Below are positions 44,388 through 52,251 of a stretch of DNA of 64,000 nt, one piece after another (positions within the stretch are counted from its first letter, which is position 1; each line of letters begins with the position of its first letter). The DNA is taken from NCBI RefSeq assembly GCF_900141755.1, contig NZ_LT670844.1, positions 5,242,501 through 5,306,500 of the forward strand. The letters are read 5' to 3'. A program made the position numbers and the translations under genes. The notes beneath the pieces are model-generated. The model was given only the letters and a program-made list of their open reading frames with translations, was not told the origin of the DNA and did no database searches. This DNA is from Bradyrhizobium lablabi (GTDB lineage: Bacteria > Pseudomonadota > Alphaproteobacteria > Rhizobiales > Xanthobacteraceae).

Positions 44388-45473
44388 GTGCCGTGTGTCC
44401 AGGCTTCTAAAAAGCGGTACTCCGGGGCCCAAAGCGGTCTTTTAGCTCCGTGCGTCGATTTAGAAGCATTTTGCTCGGACATCGGCGTACGTCGAAAATA
44501 TTTGCCGACTACGTCGACAGTAAGCAATTACAGAGTGACAAGTGATCGCTTTAGCGTGACCTGTCCGTTTGCAGCATGGGGTAACGGGCATCCAGAGCAT
44601 TTCGCGCCGAACGATATTTTCGTGGCCACTAGAACTTTTGAATACGACGGCATTCCGTCTCGCCTACTTGCGAATGCGAGAACGTGCAATTGTGGAATCG
44701 TCGACGCAGACGTCTTGCAGCGAAATTCAAGAATTGCGTCCGATACGGAGTTCGTCAATACGCGTCTCTACAAGACCTTGACGGCTTGTCGAACCGGCGA
44801 GGCACGGGAAGTAATTGATTCTCAAGTGGCTGAACGCGAATCGATCTGCATCGTAGTTGACATGTGTCAATCAAGTGTAACGTGGGATCCCTCCATTTTT
44901 CTCAGGTTGATATCCATTGGAAAAGATTCTGGGACTCCGGTCCGCATTACAATTGCGCCGGCCGGTCGATGGATCATAGGCCATTTCGGCGCATTCGGAC
45001 AACTCGTGGCTTGGCACAAGACAAGAATGCTCGACATCGAATGGGCAAACCACACCATGAACCACCCTCTCAACACAGATAAAAATGGCATAATGCAGTT
45101 CTTGTGCAGTCAGGAGTCTGACTTAACAACGGAGGCTCTCGCGTTAGAAATATTACTCCTAGAGCAAGGTATCTGCCCTTCTCTTTGGTTTAGATTTCCA
45201 GGTAACAGGTACACAATTCCGCTGTTAAGTCAGCTCTCCCGGCTTTCGTTGATCCCGCTGGGAATTACCTCATGGTTAGAACGAGGTGACGATATAAAGT
45301 TTGGATCAACAGTTCTCGTCCACGCAAATGGAAATGATGAAGCGGGGGCCAAGAAACTGGATGAGTTTCTTCTCGAAAAGGCCAGGCTCTTGCGTGAAGG
45401 AACAATGCATATATGCGGTACGCACCGCAGGTTAGATATACATAACCACCACACGCTTTTAGATGACCAATAG
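44388..45473 (+). CDS. Divergent NodB-like polysaccharide deacetylase homologue
   Basis: The 361-residue protein has a unique N-terminal 150 residues without a signal peptide and then a NodB-type region. Motif 2 is NHTMNHP with H222 and H226, motif 3 is WFRFPGNRY (267-275) and motif 5 is TVLVH with H312. Motif 1, normally TFDDG, is IVVDMCQ: D158 would be the catalytic base, but the second, metal-binding Asp is Met. Activity is therefore doubtful. The GTG start at 44388 is uncertain because the N-terminus has no homologue I recognise. It is the first gene of the islet. Confidence 0.65.
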   Translation: MPCVQASKKRYSGAQSGLLAPCVDLEAFCSDIGVRRKYLPTTSTVSNYRVTSDRFSVTCPFAAWGNGHPEHFAPNDIFVATRTFEYDGIPSRLLANARTCNCGIVDADVLQRNSRIASDTEFVNTRLYKTLTACRTGEAREVIDSQVAERESICIVVDMCQSSVTWDPSIFLRLISIGKDSGTPVRITIAPAGRWIIGHFGAFGQLVAWHKTRMLDIEWANHTMNHPLNTDKNGIMQFLCSQESDLTTEALALEILLLEQGICPSLWFRFPGNRYTIPLLSQLSRLSLIPLGITSWLERGDDIKFGSTVLVHANGNDEAGAKKLDEFLLEKARLLREGTMHICGTHRRLDIHNHHTLLDDQ

Positions 45474-45554
45474 TGTCTCCAGACTGACTAGTTCGCTCGT
45501 AGGGCCGTTCCATCGTAGCTCGCGAGTTTGTACTCTAGCGCGGAGTTAAAATAA

Positions 45555-46310
45555 TTGATCCGCCCGAATGCGATCATCGTGACTTTTGCGTCGGCGCTGC
45601 TCGCGGTAGCCGCTGTTATTGCATATCTTACCAAAGAAAGCGACGGTAAGCGCGCTGTCGAGTTGTCCGGTAAAGAATTGCGCGACTCTGATGTTAAGAT
45701 TTCTACGTTCTCCCGGCACATGAAGATTATCAACTGGAATTGGTTCAACAGCGATCGCGCTAGTGCCGGCAATACGCAACGTGATTCTGCAATCTATTTA
45801 GATACGATATACTTTGTGAACCCAAGCCGCAGTCCAATCCTTTGGCACGATACAACCGTTGTGCGTGGTCAAGTGTTCATTGATTTTATGAGCGCTCCTT
45901 GGCGCCTAGTTGACCAGCCAGAATATCAAGAACACTCTACAAATTCTAAGCTCGAATATGAGGCGGTGATTGCAGCGCCGAAAGGCGAGATTGAGCCAAC
46001 TTGGCTAATCCGGCAATTTCGCTACGTCGATACATTTCAGCCTGACAATGGTCGATCGCAGGCTGGATTACGAATTCCTTATCATGCGGACTTGGTGTCT
46101 CTCGTTCTCGATTTTTCGGAGCTGTCCGCAAGGCAACTTCCTTCCGACGTCGCTTGCAGAGTTCGCCGGCCGGAGGTTGGATCGCCGAAATTAGTCGACT
46201 CCGCCTGCGTCAGCGCGACCGGCACATTCGATCCAGCCGTATTTACAGCCACGCTAACAGGGATAGCAGCGGGAAGCCAAGTCATTCTCGAATGGTCTTG
46301 GCCAAAATGA
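45555..46310 (+). CDS. Membrane-anchored islet protein A, unknown family
   Basis: The 251-residue protein begins with one hydrophobic helix (IIVTFASALLAVAAVIAYL, residues 7-25) and continues as a beta-rich extracytoplasmic domain. It is homologous to the protein at 46831: shared segments include VVRGQVFIDF / TVRGRIFVDY, SQAGLRIP / SQAGLRVP, and AGSQVILEWSWP / AGSQVIFQWFWP. No known domain is recognised. A TTG start is used. Its stop overlaps the next start as ATGA, showing translational coupling to the GNAT gene. Confidence 0.7.
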   Translation: MIRPNAIIVTFASALLAVAAVIAYLTKESDGKRAVELSGKELRDSDVKISTFSRHMKIINWNWFNSDRASAGNTQRDSAIYLDTIYFVNPSRSPILWHDTTVVRGQVFIDFMSAPWRLVDQPEYQEHSTNSKLEYEAVIAAPKGEIEPTWLIRQFRYVDTFQPDNGRSQAGLRIPYHADLVSLVLDFSELSARQLPSDVACRVRRPEVGSPKLVDSACVSATGTFDPAVFTATLTGIAAGSQVILEWSWPK

Positions 46311-46822
46311 TGCAGCGAAAAGGTCATCCCAAGAGCGAGCTAGGGAACAAGGCCCATACTCCAGCGCCCATGACGATATCGACTGCGCGTACCCTGTCGC
46401 TGGCCGAATGCACAAGAATGCTGCAGGGTTCCGACCCGTGGGCCACGCTCGGATATGGCGAATCTCATTTTCGAGCTATTGCGAAAAATTCCTGTCATTC
46501 CACCAACGCGAAAGTAACGATTCGACGGAAGGTCATCGCATTTACGTCTTTCAAGTTTGGGTTCATGCGGGGCGCATATATGAGCTTGCTCGCTGTTGAT
46601 CCAGATTATCGGCATACAGGCGTTGGGAGCGCACTTATGGACTATGCGGAAAAGCTAATATTTTTACGGACTAAGAATGTTTTTCTATGCGTTGCAAGTT
46701 TCAATGAGGGAGCACAAGAGTTTTTCAAGCGGCGCGGATATCGACCTGTGGGCGTGCTGCATCGACTGATAGTCGACGAGTATGATGAGATACTATTTCG
46801 AAAGTGCGGAGAGGATCATTAG
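46307..46822 (+). CDS. GNAT family N-acetyltransferase of the islet
   Basis: The 171-residue protein has the GNAT acetyl-CoA signature VDPDYRHTGVGSALMDYAE (about residues 102-120; Q/RxxGxG/A as RHTGVGSA) and the C-terminal FNEGAQEFFKRRGYRPVG. The start ATG 46307 overlaps the preceding TGA by 4 nt; ATG 46370 is an alternative. It lies between two homologous membrane proteins. The acceptor is unknown, but an amino-sugar or protein amine is plausible given its neighbours. Confidence 0.8.
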   Translation: MMQRKGHPKSELGNKAHTPAPMTISTARTLSLAECTRMLQGSDPWATLGYGESHFRAIAKNSCHSTNAKVTIRRKVIAFTSFKFGFMRGAYMSLLAVDPDYRHTGVGSALMDYAEKLIFLRTKNVFLCVASFNEGAQEFFKRRGYRPVGVLHRLIVDEYDEILFRKCGEDH

Positions 46823-46830
46823 AGGATATC

Positions 46831-47718
46831 ATGCCGCAAAATGGAGACAATGATCGTTCAAGGCGATCTAAGTCTACGGACCCGCCGCCAACGTCACCTC
46901 CGGCCTCCTGGCCGGCGCTCGTGTGGAGCATACTCACGCATCCCAGGATTTGGCCAGCAACCGGAATAGGGTTGGCGCTTATTGGAACTGCGGGAATGTT
47001 GTTGCAAGCTGCGGGATACGATCCGTTGGCGCTCATCGGCATTTCACAGACACGTTTTTCCGAGAAGCTGCCTAAAAAGGATCCGCCGTTTAAGATTGCT
47101 TATTTTCAAAGGCAAATGCAGATTCGCGAATGGTCTGATTGGCACAAGGGAACAGGGACCGAGACTACGGTGTATGACCGAGTAGTTCATGAAGACACAA
47201 TCGTTTTCCAACCGATACACAACACGATCACCTTTAGAGATCGGTCCACCGTTAGGGGCAGGATTTTTGTTGACTACATTTTAGGAGGAAAGCTTCAAAT
47301 CACAAATAAAGAGGAATACGAGGATTGGTCGAACCGATCAATTGTTGAATATCAAGTTGTAATCCCACCGCCTCCAGACGGGACAGATTCGATACTGCTT
47401 CGAAGATTTAGCTACGAAAATAATCTGCCGCGTGAGGATAGAACACCCAGTCAGGCCGGACTACGCGTGCCCGCGGACTCCAACACTGTTGAAGCCATTT
47501 TGAATTTTTCGTTACTGGATGTGAAGATCCGTCCAACCCTTGTTGAATGTCGAATCGGTGTCCCTTCTGAAAAGGGAGGGCTCGAAGAGAGAATCAGTAA
47601 CGTCGAGCGATTAGGTGATCCAGCACAGTCTATATTCTATTGTGGGGATAAGAACCTTAGCGCTGGTTCACAGGTAATTTTTCAATGGTTTTGGCCCGAT
47701 CCAGCTAAGAAAGGATAG
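46831..47718 (+). CDS. Membrane-anchored islet protein B, homologue of protein A
   Basis: The 295-residue protein has a Pro-rich cytoplasmic N-terminus (residues 1-28), one membrane helix (WPATGIGLALIGTAGMLLQA, about 46-65) and a beta-rich outer domain similar to that of the protein at 45555. It carries two to three extra Cys residues (VECRIGVP, IFYCGD). AGAGGA lies 5-10 nt before ATG 46831, which is 8 nt after the GNAT stop. No known domain is recognised; the pair may form a hetero-oligomer. Confidence 0.75.
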   Translation: MPQNGDNDRSRRSKSTDPPPTSPPASWPALVWSILTHPRIWPATGIGLALIGTAGMLLQAAGYDPLALIGISQTRFSEKLPKKDPPFKIAYFQRQMQIREWSDWHKGTGTETTVYDRVVHEDTIVFQPIHNTITFRDRSTVRGRIFVDYILGGKLQITNKEEYEDWSNRSIVEYQVVIPPPPDGTDSILLRRFSYENNLPREDRTPSQAGLRVPADSNTVEAILNFSLLDVKIRPTLVECRIGVPSEKGGLEERISNVERLGDPAQSIFYCGDKNLSAGSQVIFQWFWPDPAKKG

Positions 47719-47723
47719 AAGCG

Positions 47724-48890
47724 ATGTCCATGGAAAGACTGTTGGCCTCCATTGCTAAATCGAATCGCCGACTGATCGGTCTCATGTCGGGAATGAGCAT
47801 GGACGGAGTAGACCTCGCGTTTGTTCAAATAACGGGCGTGTTTCCCGAGCTTGTCGTGGAGTTGATCGCTACCCATTATAGGCCTTACAATGAATCTACC
47901 AAAGCAGTTCTATTCTCAGCTAGAGAAGGGACCGTTCGCGACGTTTGCCAAGTGAACTTTCTAGTCGCGGAGGAATTCGCAAATTGCGTAAATGATTTTC
48001 TGTCTAGTCGACAGCTTAGCGCGAATGACATCGACGCGATAGGCTCGCACGGCCAATCCATTTATCATGTCCCACCAGGCGGCGACGGCGTCCCCTCAAC
48101 CCTTCAAGTCGGATTCCCATCCCTTATCGCTGAGAAAACCGGAATTCCAACTGTCGGCAATTTTCGTGTTCGTGATATGGCGCAAGGCGGGCAAGGGGCG
48201 CCATTGATTCCGCTGGTAGATTATATTCTGTACCGTCAGAGTGACCGCACGATTGCTTTGAACAATCTTGGCAGCATTTCGAATGTTACGGTGGTGACTC
48301 CGATGTTGGAGAATGTTGTTGCCTTCGATACAGGCCCCGCGAACATGCCCATTGATTTCTTTGCACAGTTAATTCCCGGAAATAATTCCAAAATTGATTT
48401 GGACGGGAATTGGTCCGCCCGAGGTAGGATTGTCCAGCCCTTACTCGAGGAAATGATGGCAATTCCTTTTATTTCTAAGGTTCCGCCCAAGGCCGCAGGA
48501 TACGACGAGTTTGGACCCCGCGTACTGCGCGGCTTCCATGATAAATATAAACAAGAGTCTCCGCTCGATTTGTTGAGAACCGGTGTTGAATTTTCTGCAC
48601 AATCCATTGCAAATGCATACAAACAATTTGTTCTGCCAAAATATGAGATTGATTACATTACGTTTACAGGTGGCGGCTGTTATAATAAGACGCTGATGAA
48701 TCGAATTCGCGAATTGTTGTTTCCCTTAGATATCCGCGAGCTTAGTAAGCAAGACAAAGAGATTAATGACTCGAAGGAAGCTGTTGGCTTTGCGGTTTTG
48801 GCAAATGAGACGCTATCTGGTCGACCTGGCAACGTGACAACGGCAACTGGGGCACGAAAGGCCGTCGTGTTGGGAGAGTTGGCCCCCTAG
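47724..48890 (+). CDS. anmK: Anhydro-N-acetylmuramic acid kinase
   Basis: This 388-residue cytoplasmic kinase cleaves the 1,6-anhydro ring of anhydro-MurNAc and phosphorylates it to MurNAc-6-phosphate during cell-wall recycling. The ATP-binding motif LIGLMSGMSMDGVD (17-30, with M rather than the usual T in GTSMDG), the catalytic D202 in AFDTGPANMPID and the FTGGGCYNKTLMNRI adenine loop are all visible. It starts 5 nt after protein B, as the last gene of the islet. MurQ and AmpG are not adjacent. Confidence 0.9.
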   Translation: MSMERLLASIAKSNRRLIGLMSGMSMDGVDLAFVQITGVFPELVVELIATHYRPYNESTKAVLFSAREGTVRDVCQVNFLVAEEFANCVNDFLSSRQLSANDIDAIGSHGQSIYHVPPGGDGVPSTLQVGFPSLIAEKTGIPTVGNFRVRDMAQGGQGAPLIPLVDYILYRQSDRTIALNNLGSISNVTVVTPMLENVVAFDTGPANMPIDFFAQLIPGNNSKIDLDGNWSARGRIVQPLLEEMMAIPFISKVPPKAAGYDEFGPRVLRGFHDKYKQESPLDLLRTGVEFSAQSIANAYKQFVLPKYEIDYITFTGGGCYNKTLMNRIRELLFPLDIRELSKQDKEINDSKEAVGFAVLANETLSGRPGNVTTATGARKAVVLGELAP

Positions 48891-49092
48891 TAAAACGTTC
48901 TGCTACGCGCGTTATCTCAAGGTAAGGTGATGCAGAGCGATAGAATGGGCTAGGCCGCACGGTGCTCCGTGAATCGGACCTATCATAGCATGCGTTTCGC
49001 AAGTTCAAACGCTGCGCCACGAACCCGACCTTCATCTCTGTCCGTATCTCACTGACGATTTCTGGCGATTCCCAAAACCCGGACCATCCAGC

Positions 49093-49206
49093 ACCCATGA
49101 TCACGCCTGACGGCAGCGACAAATTCTACGGCACCATTCCGGTGTTTCGCGGCTTTGCGAGCCTGATGGAGCCTTCGCTGTATTCGCCGTTGCCGGATGA
49201 CTGGAG
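49093..49206 (+). repeat. 114-bp direct repeat, right copy (island boundary)
   Basis: Identical to 44083-44196. The right copy is the functional 5' end of the DUF3095 gene. Sequence just upstream (48975-49092) is a diverged homologue of the sequence upstream of the left copy, so the intact gene now has a promoter region different from the one beside GH13. Confidence 0.95.
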
Positions 49207-50251
49207 CATCGGGGTTGCCGATATCGTGGAATCGACCAAGGCGATCGCGCAGGCGCGCTACAAGGCGGTCAATATGGCGGGCGCCGCCGTGATCGCCGCG
49301 GTCACCAATGCGCTGGAGGGACGGGAGTTTCCGTTCGTGTTCGGCGGCGATGGCGCGAGCTTCGCGGTGTCGCCGGATGACCTCGAAAGCGCGCGCGAGG
49401 CGCTGGCGGCGACCGCGACCTGGGTCAGGGAGGATCTCGATTTGGAGATGCGGGTAGCGCTGGTGCCGGTCATGGCGGTGCGGGCGCAGGGCCTTGATGT
49501 CCGCGTCGCCCGGTTCGGACCGTCGGCCAATCTGTCCTATGCGATGTTTTCCGGCGGCGGTCTGGGCTTCGCGGAAGCCGCGATGAAGCGCGGCGAATTC
49601 GCGGTCACGGCAGCACCTTCCGGCACGCAGCCCGATCTGACCGGGCTTTCCTGCCGGTTCGAGGAAATCCCCTCGACGCGCGGCCTCATTCTCTCGGTGC
49701 TGGTGGTGCCCGCGCGCGCGAGCGATCCTGGCGCTTTTCGCAAGCTGATCGAGGACATCATCGCGTTGGTCGAACGCAGTCCGGATGCGGGGCGGCCGGT
49801 GCCCCCTGGCGGTCCGCCGCTCAAATGGCCGCCGGCGGGGGTCGACTACGAGGCGCGCGCCACGCGCGGCGGATCGCTGTTCAAACGGCGCACATTCGTG
49901 CTCGCCAATACGCTTTTTATCTATGTGGTGATGCGCTTCGGCATCACGGTCGGCGGCTTCGTGCCGAAGACCTATGTGCAGCAGGTCGTTGAGAATTCTG
50001 ACTTCCGCAAATATGACGACGGCTTGCGCATGATCCTGGATTGCACGCCTGAGCTGGAGCGCGCGTTGACGCAGCGCCTCGCGGCGGCCGCCTCCGCCGG
50101 AATAGTGCGCTACGGCCTGCACCGGCAGGACGCGGCGATGATGACCTGCTTTACGCCGTCGGCGCTGCGCAGCGACCATGTGCATTTCATCGACGGCGCG
50201 CGCGGCGGCTATGCGTCGGCGGCGATTGCGCTGAAGGCGAGTGCGGCTTGA
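49097..50251 (+). CDS. DUF3095 domain-containing protein
   Basis: This 384-residue protein starts MITPDGSDKFYGTIPVFRGF and matches DUF3095, a family distantly similar to nucleotide cyclases: GVADIVESTKAIAQARYK and FPFVFGGDGASFAVS resemble the cyclase metal-binding strands with aspartates. Cyclase activity is not established. The start codon and first 37 codons are duplicated at 44087 at the other side of the islet. It converges on DUF2147. Confidence 0.88.
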   Translation: MITPDGSDKFYGTIPVFRGFASLMEPSLYSPLPDDWSIGVADIVESTKAIAQARYKAVNMAGAAVIAAVTNALEGREFPFVFGGDGASFAVSPDDLESAREALAATATWVREDLDLEMRVALVPVMAVRAQGLDVRVARFGPSANLSYAMFSGGGLGFAEAAMKRGEFAVTAAPSGTQPDLTGLSCRFEEIPSTRGLILSVLVVPARASDPGAFRKLIEDIIALVERSPDAGRPVPPGGPPLKWPPAGVDYEARATRGGSLFKRRTFVLANTLFIYVVMRFGITVGGFVPKTYVQQVVENSDFRKYDDGLRMILDCTPELERALTQRLAAAASAGIVRYGLHRQDAAMMTCFTPSALRSDHVHFIDGARGGYASAAIALKASAA

Positions 50252-50260
50252 TGGTAAGTG

Positions 50261-50704
50261 TCAGCGCCCCGCACGCGTCCAGGTTTCGCCGCCGCACAAC
50301 GCGCCGACGCAGCCTTCGACCCTCAGCGAGTCCGGACCTGCCACGGAAACGTTGCTGGCATAAGTGTTGCCGTCATCGGCGTTGTAGATCTGGCCGGACC
50401 ATTTGCTCGGGCCCGCCGGCTGCATGCCGCTGAACAGCGGCAGCCCGATGATCGGACGCTTTGCCAGTGACGGATTGTGATTCTTGTCGTCGACCTGAGG
50501 TTTTCCGGTGGCGGGATCGCTCGGGGCTCGCAACCAAACCACCACCCCGCAAATTCCGCCGCCGCATTTGCTGACGCGCACCTTGGCGTCGCCGGCCTGG
50601 GTCAGCCAGATGCCGCTTACCTCGCCGCCAGCCTGCGCCTTCGCGGCCGGGGCGGCCAGCAACGCCGCCACAATCGCAATGATAGCGCCAAATCTGCAAG
50701 CCAT
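50261..50704 (-). CDS. DUF2147 domain-containing secreted protein
   Basis: The 147-residue protein has a signal peptide (MACRFGAIIAIVAALLAAPA, cleavage likely after AKAQA) and a DUF2147 beta-barrel (GIWLTQAGDAKVRVSKCGGG ... SLRVEGCVGALCGGETW) with four conserved Cys that could form disulfides. The function is unknown; lipid or small-ligand binding is a guess for the fold. The Met at 50704 is chosen as it starts the signal peptide. Confidence 0.88.
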   Translation of the reverse strand: MACRFGAIIAIVAALLAAPAAKAQAGGEVSGIWLTQAGDAKVRVSKCGGGICGVVVWLRAPSDPATGKPQVDDKNHNPSLAKRPIIGLPLFSGMQPAGPSKWSGQIYNADDGNTYASNVSVAGPDSLRVEGCVGALCGGETWTRAGR

Positions 50705-50781
50705 GGAGGTCCCCAAAAAAAGCAGGCCTGCATACCAGCAAATTCGAGTTGTGCAACCCCATTCAACCGCCGCTGGATCAT

Positions 50782-52152
50782 TTACCCCCAGCGCGTGAGT
50801 TGAACCGAGGCAGCCGTGCCAAGGCCGAGCACGATCATGGCCGCGCCGACGAGAGCGAACAGCGTCCAGGCCGGTGCCGCGATCGAAGCCAGCCACCATC
50901 CGCCGATCGCGACCATCGATAATCGCGCGGTGTAGGCCAGCACCGGACCTCCGACCTTGGCGGCGCCCTGCGAGGAGAAATAAAGACAAGCGCCGATCCC
51001 GAAAAAGAAAAACGTCGGCCCTGCCCATGCGAAATACATATTTGCCGCCGCGGTGACGCCGGGATCGCTCGTGAACAGCGAGACCCAGAGCGAAGGTTTG
51101 ATCGCCACGACCAATCCGATCAGGCCGACGCTCAGGCCTGACGCCGCGGCCGCTGTCCATGCGATCCGGCGCGCCCGTGTCACGAGGCCGGCCCCGATCG
51201 CCATGCCGATCATCGGCACCGAGGCGACACCGAAGGCAAACGCAATCGGCGTCAGCAGGAATTCAAGCCGCGAGCCCATGCCGTAACCGGCCAGCGTCTC
51301 GGTACCGAAGCCGGCCAGGATCTTTGTGAAGATCAGGATGGTCAGCACGCTCTGCAACGGCGACAGGCAGGAAACGGCGCCGACTTTGAGGATATCGACG
51401 AACATGCCGCGCTCGAAAGCGAACGAGGCGAAATTGAGCCCGAGCCGGCTGCGGCCGCTCGCAAGATACCACGCCAGAAATATCGCCGCGCACGCGAACG
51501 CGGTGAGCTGGCCCGCGGCCACGCCGCGCATTCCGAATTGCGGCAGGCCGAACAGCCCGAGGCCAAGCGTGCCGCCGACAATGATCTGCACCAGCGCCGC
51601 TGCAATCAGCGTCACCGCGGGCAATCGCATGTCGCCGGTGCCGCGCAGCACCGAGGCGAGCGTGTTGACGAGCCAGATCGCGATCGCGCCGGAAAACAAT
51701 ATCTGCGAATAGTCGCAGGCCTGATCGAGCACGCGGCCGCGCCCGCCCAACAGCGTAAAAAACTGCCGACCGAAACCGAGCATCAGCACCGTGAAGAAAA
51801 GCCCGCCGCCGACGCCGATGATGGCCGCGTGCAGCGCCAGCGTGGCTGCGCGGTCGCGCTTGCCCGCACCGAGCGCGCGGCTGATGGCGGAGGAGACGCC
51901 GCCGCCCATGGCGCCCGCCGACATCATCTGCGTCAGCATGCCGAACGGAAATACCAGCGCGATCGCCGCCAGCGGCTCGGTGCCGAGCCGGCCGATATAG
52001 GAGGTCTCGGCCACCGCAACCAGCGTCGAGCCGAACATTGCGACCGTGTTGGGAAGCGCTAACCGCAGCAGCGTGGGCAGGATCGGCGAGGTCAAGAGGC
52101 TGTTGGCGGGAGCAGCGACCGTGGCGGCGTCGAGCGAGGCGTCAACGGTCAT
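50782..52152 (-). CDS. MATE family multidrug/cation efflux transporter
   Basis: The 456-residue inner-membrane protein has twelve hydrophobic helices and the two-fold symmetric MATE arrangement; the first half contains LPNTVAMFGSTLVAVAETSY, the second half starts near residue 245. It exports organic cations or drugs using Na+ or H+. Substrate is unknown. It follows DUF2147 upstream on the same strand by 77 nt and may be co-transcribed. Confidence 0.9.
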   Translation of the reverse strand: MTVDASLDAATVAAPANSLLTSPILPTLLRLALPNTVAMFGSTLVAVAETSYIGRLGTEPLAAIALVFPFGMLTQMMSAGAMGGGVSSAISRALGAGKRDRAATLALHAAIIGVGGGLFFTVLMLGFGRQFFTLLGGRGRVLDQACDYSQILFSGAIAIWLVNTLASVLRGTGDMRLPAVTLIAAALVQIIVGGTLGLGLFGLPQFGMRGVAAGQLTAFACAAIFLAWYLASGRSRLGLNFASFAFERGMFVDILKVGAVSCLSPLQSVLTILIFTKILAGFGTETLAGYGMGSRLEFLLTPIAFAFGVASVPMIGMAIGAGLVTRARRIAWTAAAASGLSVGLIGLVVAIKPSLWVSLFTSDPGVTAAANMYFAWAGPTFFFFGIGACLYFSSQGAAKVGGPVLAYTARLSMVAIGGWWLASIAAPAWTLFALVGAAMIVLGLGTAASVQLTRWG

Positions 52153-52251
52153 GCGTCACCGGCTGTTTGCCCTTGAGGCGGCGGCAGGATAGATTACGCT
52201 CGACATATTATGAGCCGGTCATGGCCGGCGCCACCCCGGGCCGTGCAGGGG

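Larger units (their letters stand above)
44197..49092. mobile_element. Putative genomic islet of 4.9 kb bounded by 114-bp direct repeats
   Basis: Everything between the two copies of the DUF3095 5' end differs in composition from its flanks: bases 47281-47340 hold 24 G or C of 60, against 44 of 60 at 49381-49440. Codon use is A/T-richer (many aaa, aat, tta, ata). It encodes five genes on one strand. No integrase, transposase or tRNA is present, so the mechanism of entry is unknown. An inverted repeat gctgaat/attcagc (44222-44242) lies just inside the left edge. Confidence 0.75.

Noticed and set aside
44238..44432. Small minus-strand frame at the left end of the islet
   Set aside because: No ribosome-binding site, no homologue recognised and it overlaps the leader of the deacetylase-like gene.
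44083..49206. Interpretation of the islet as a prophage or ICE
   Set aside because: No integrase, phage structural, replication or conjugation gene is present, and the size is only 4.9 kb.
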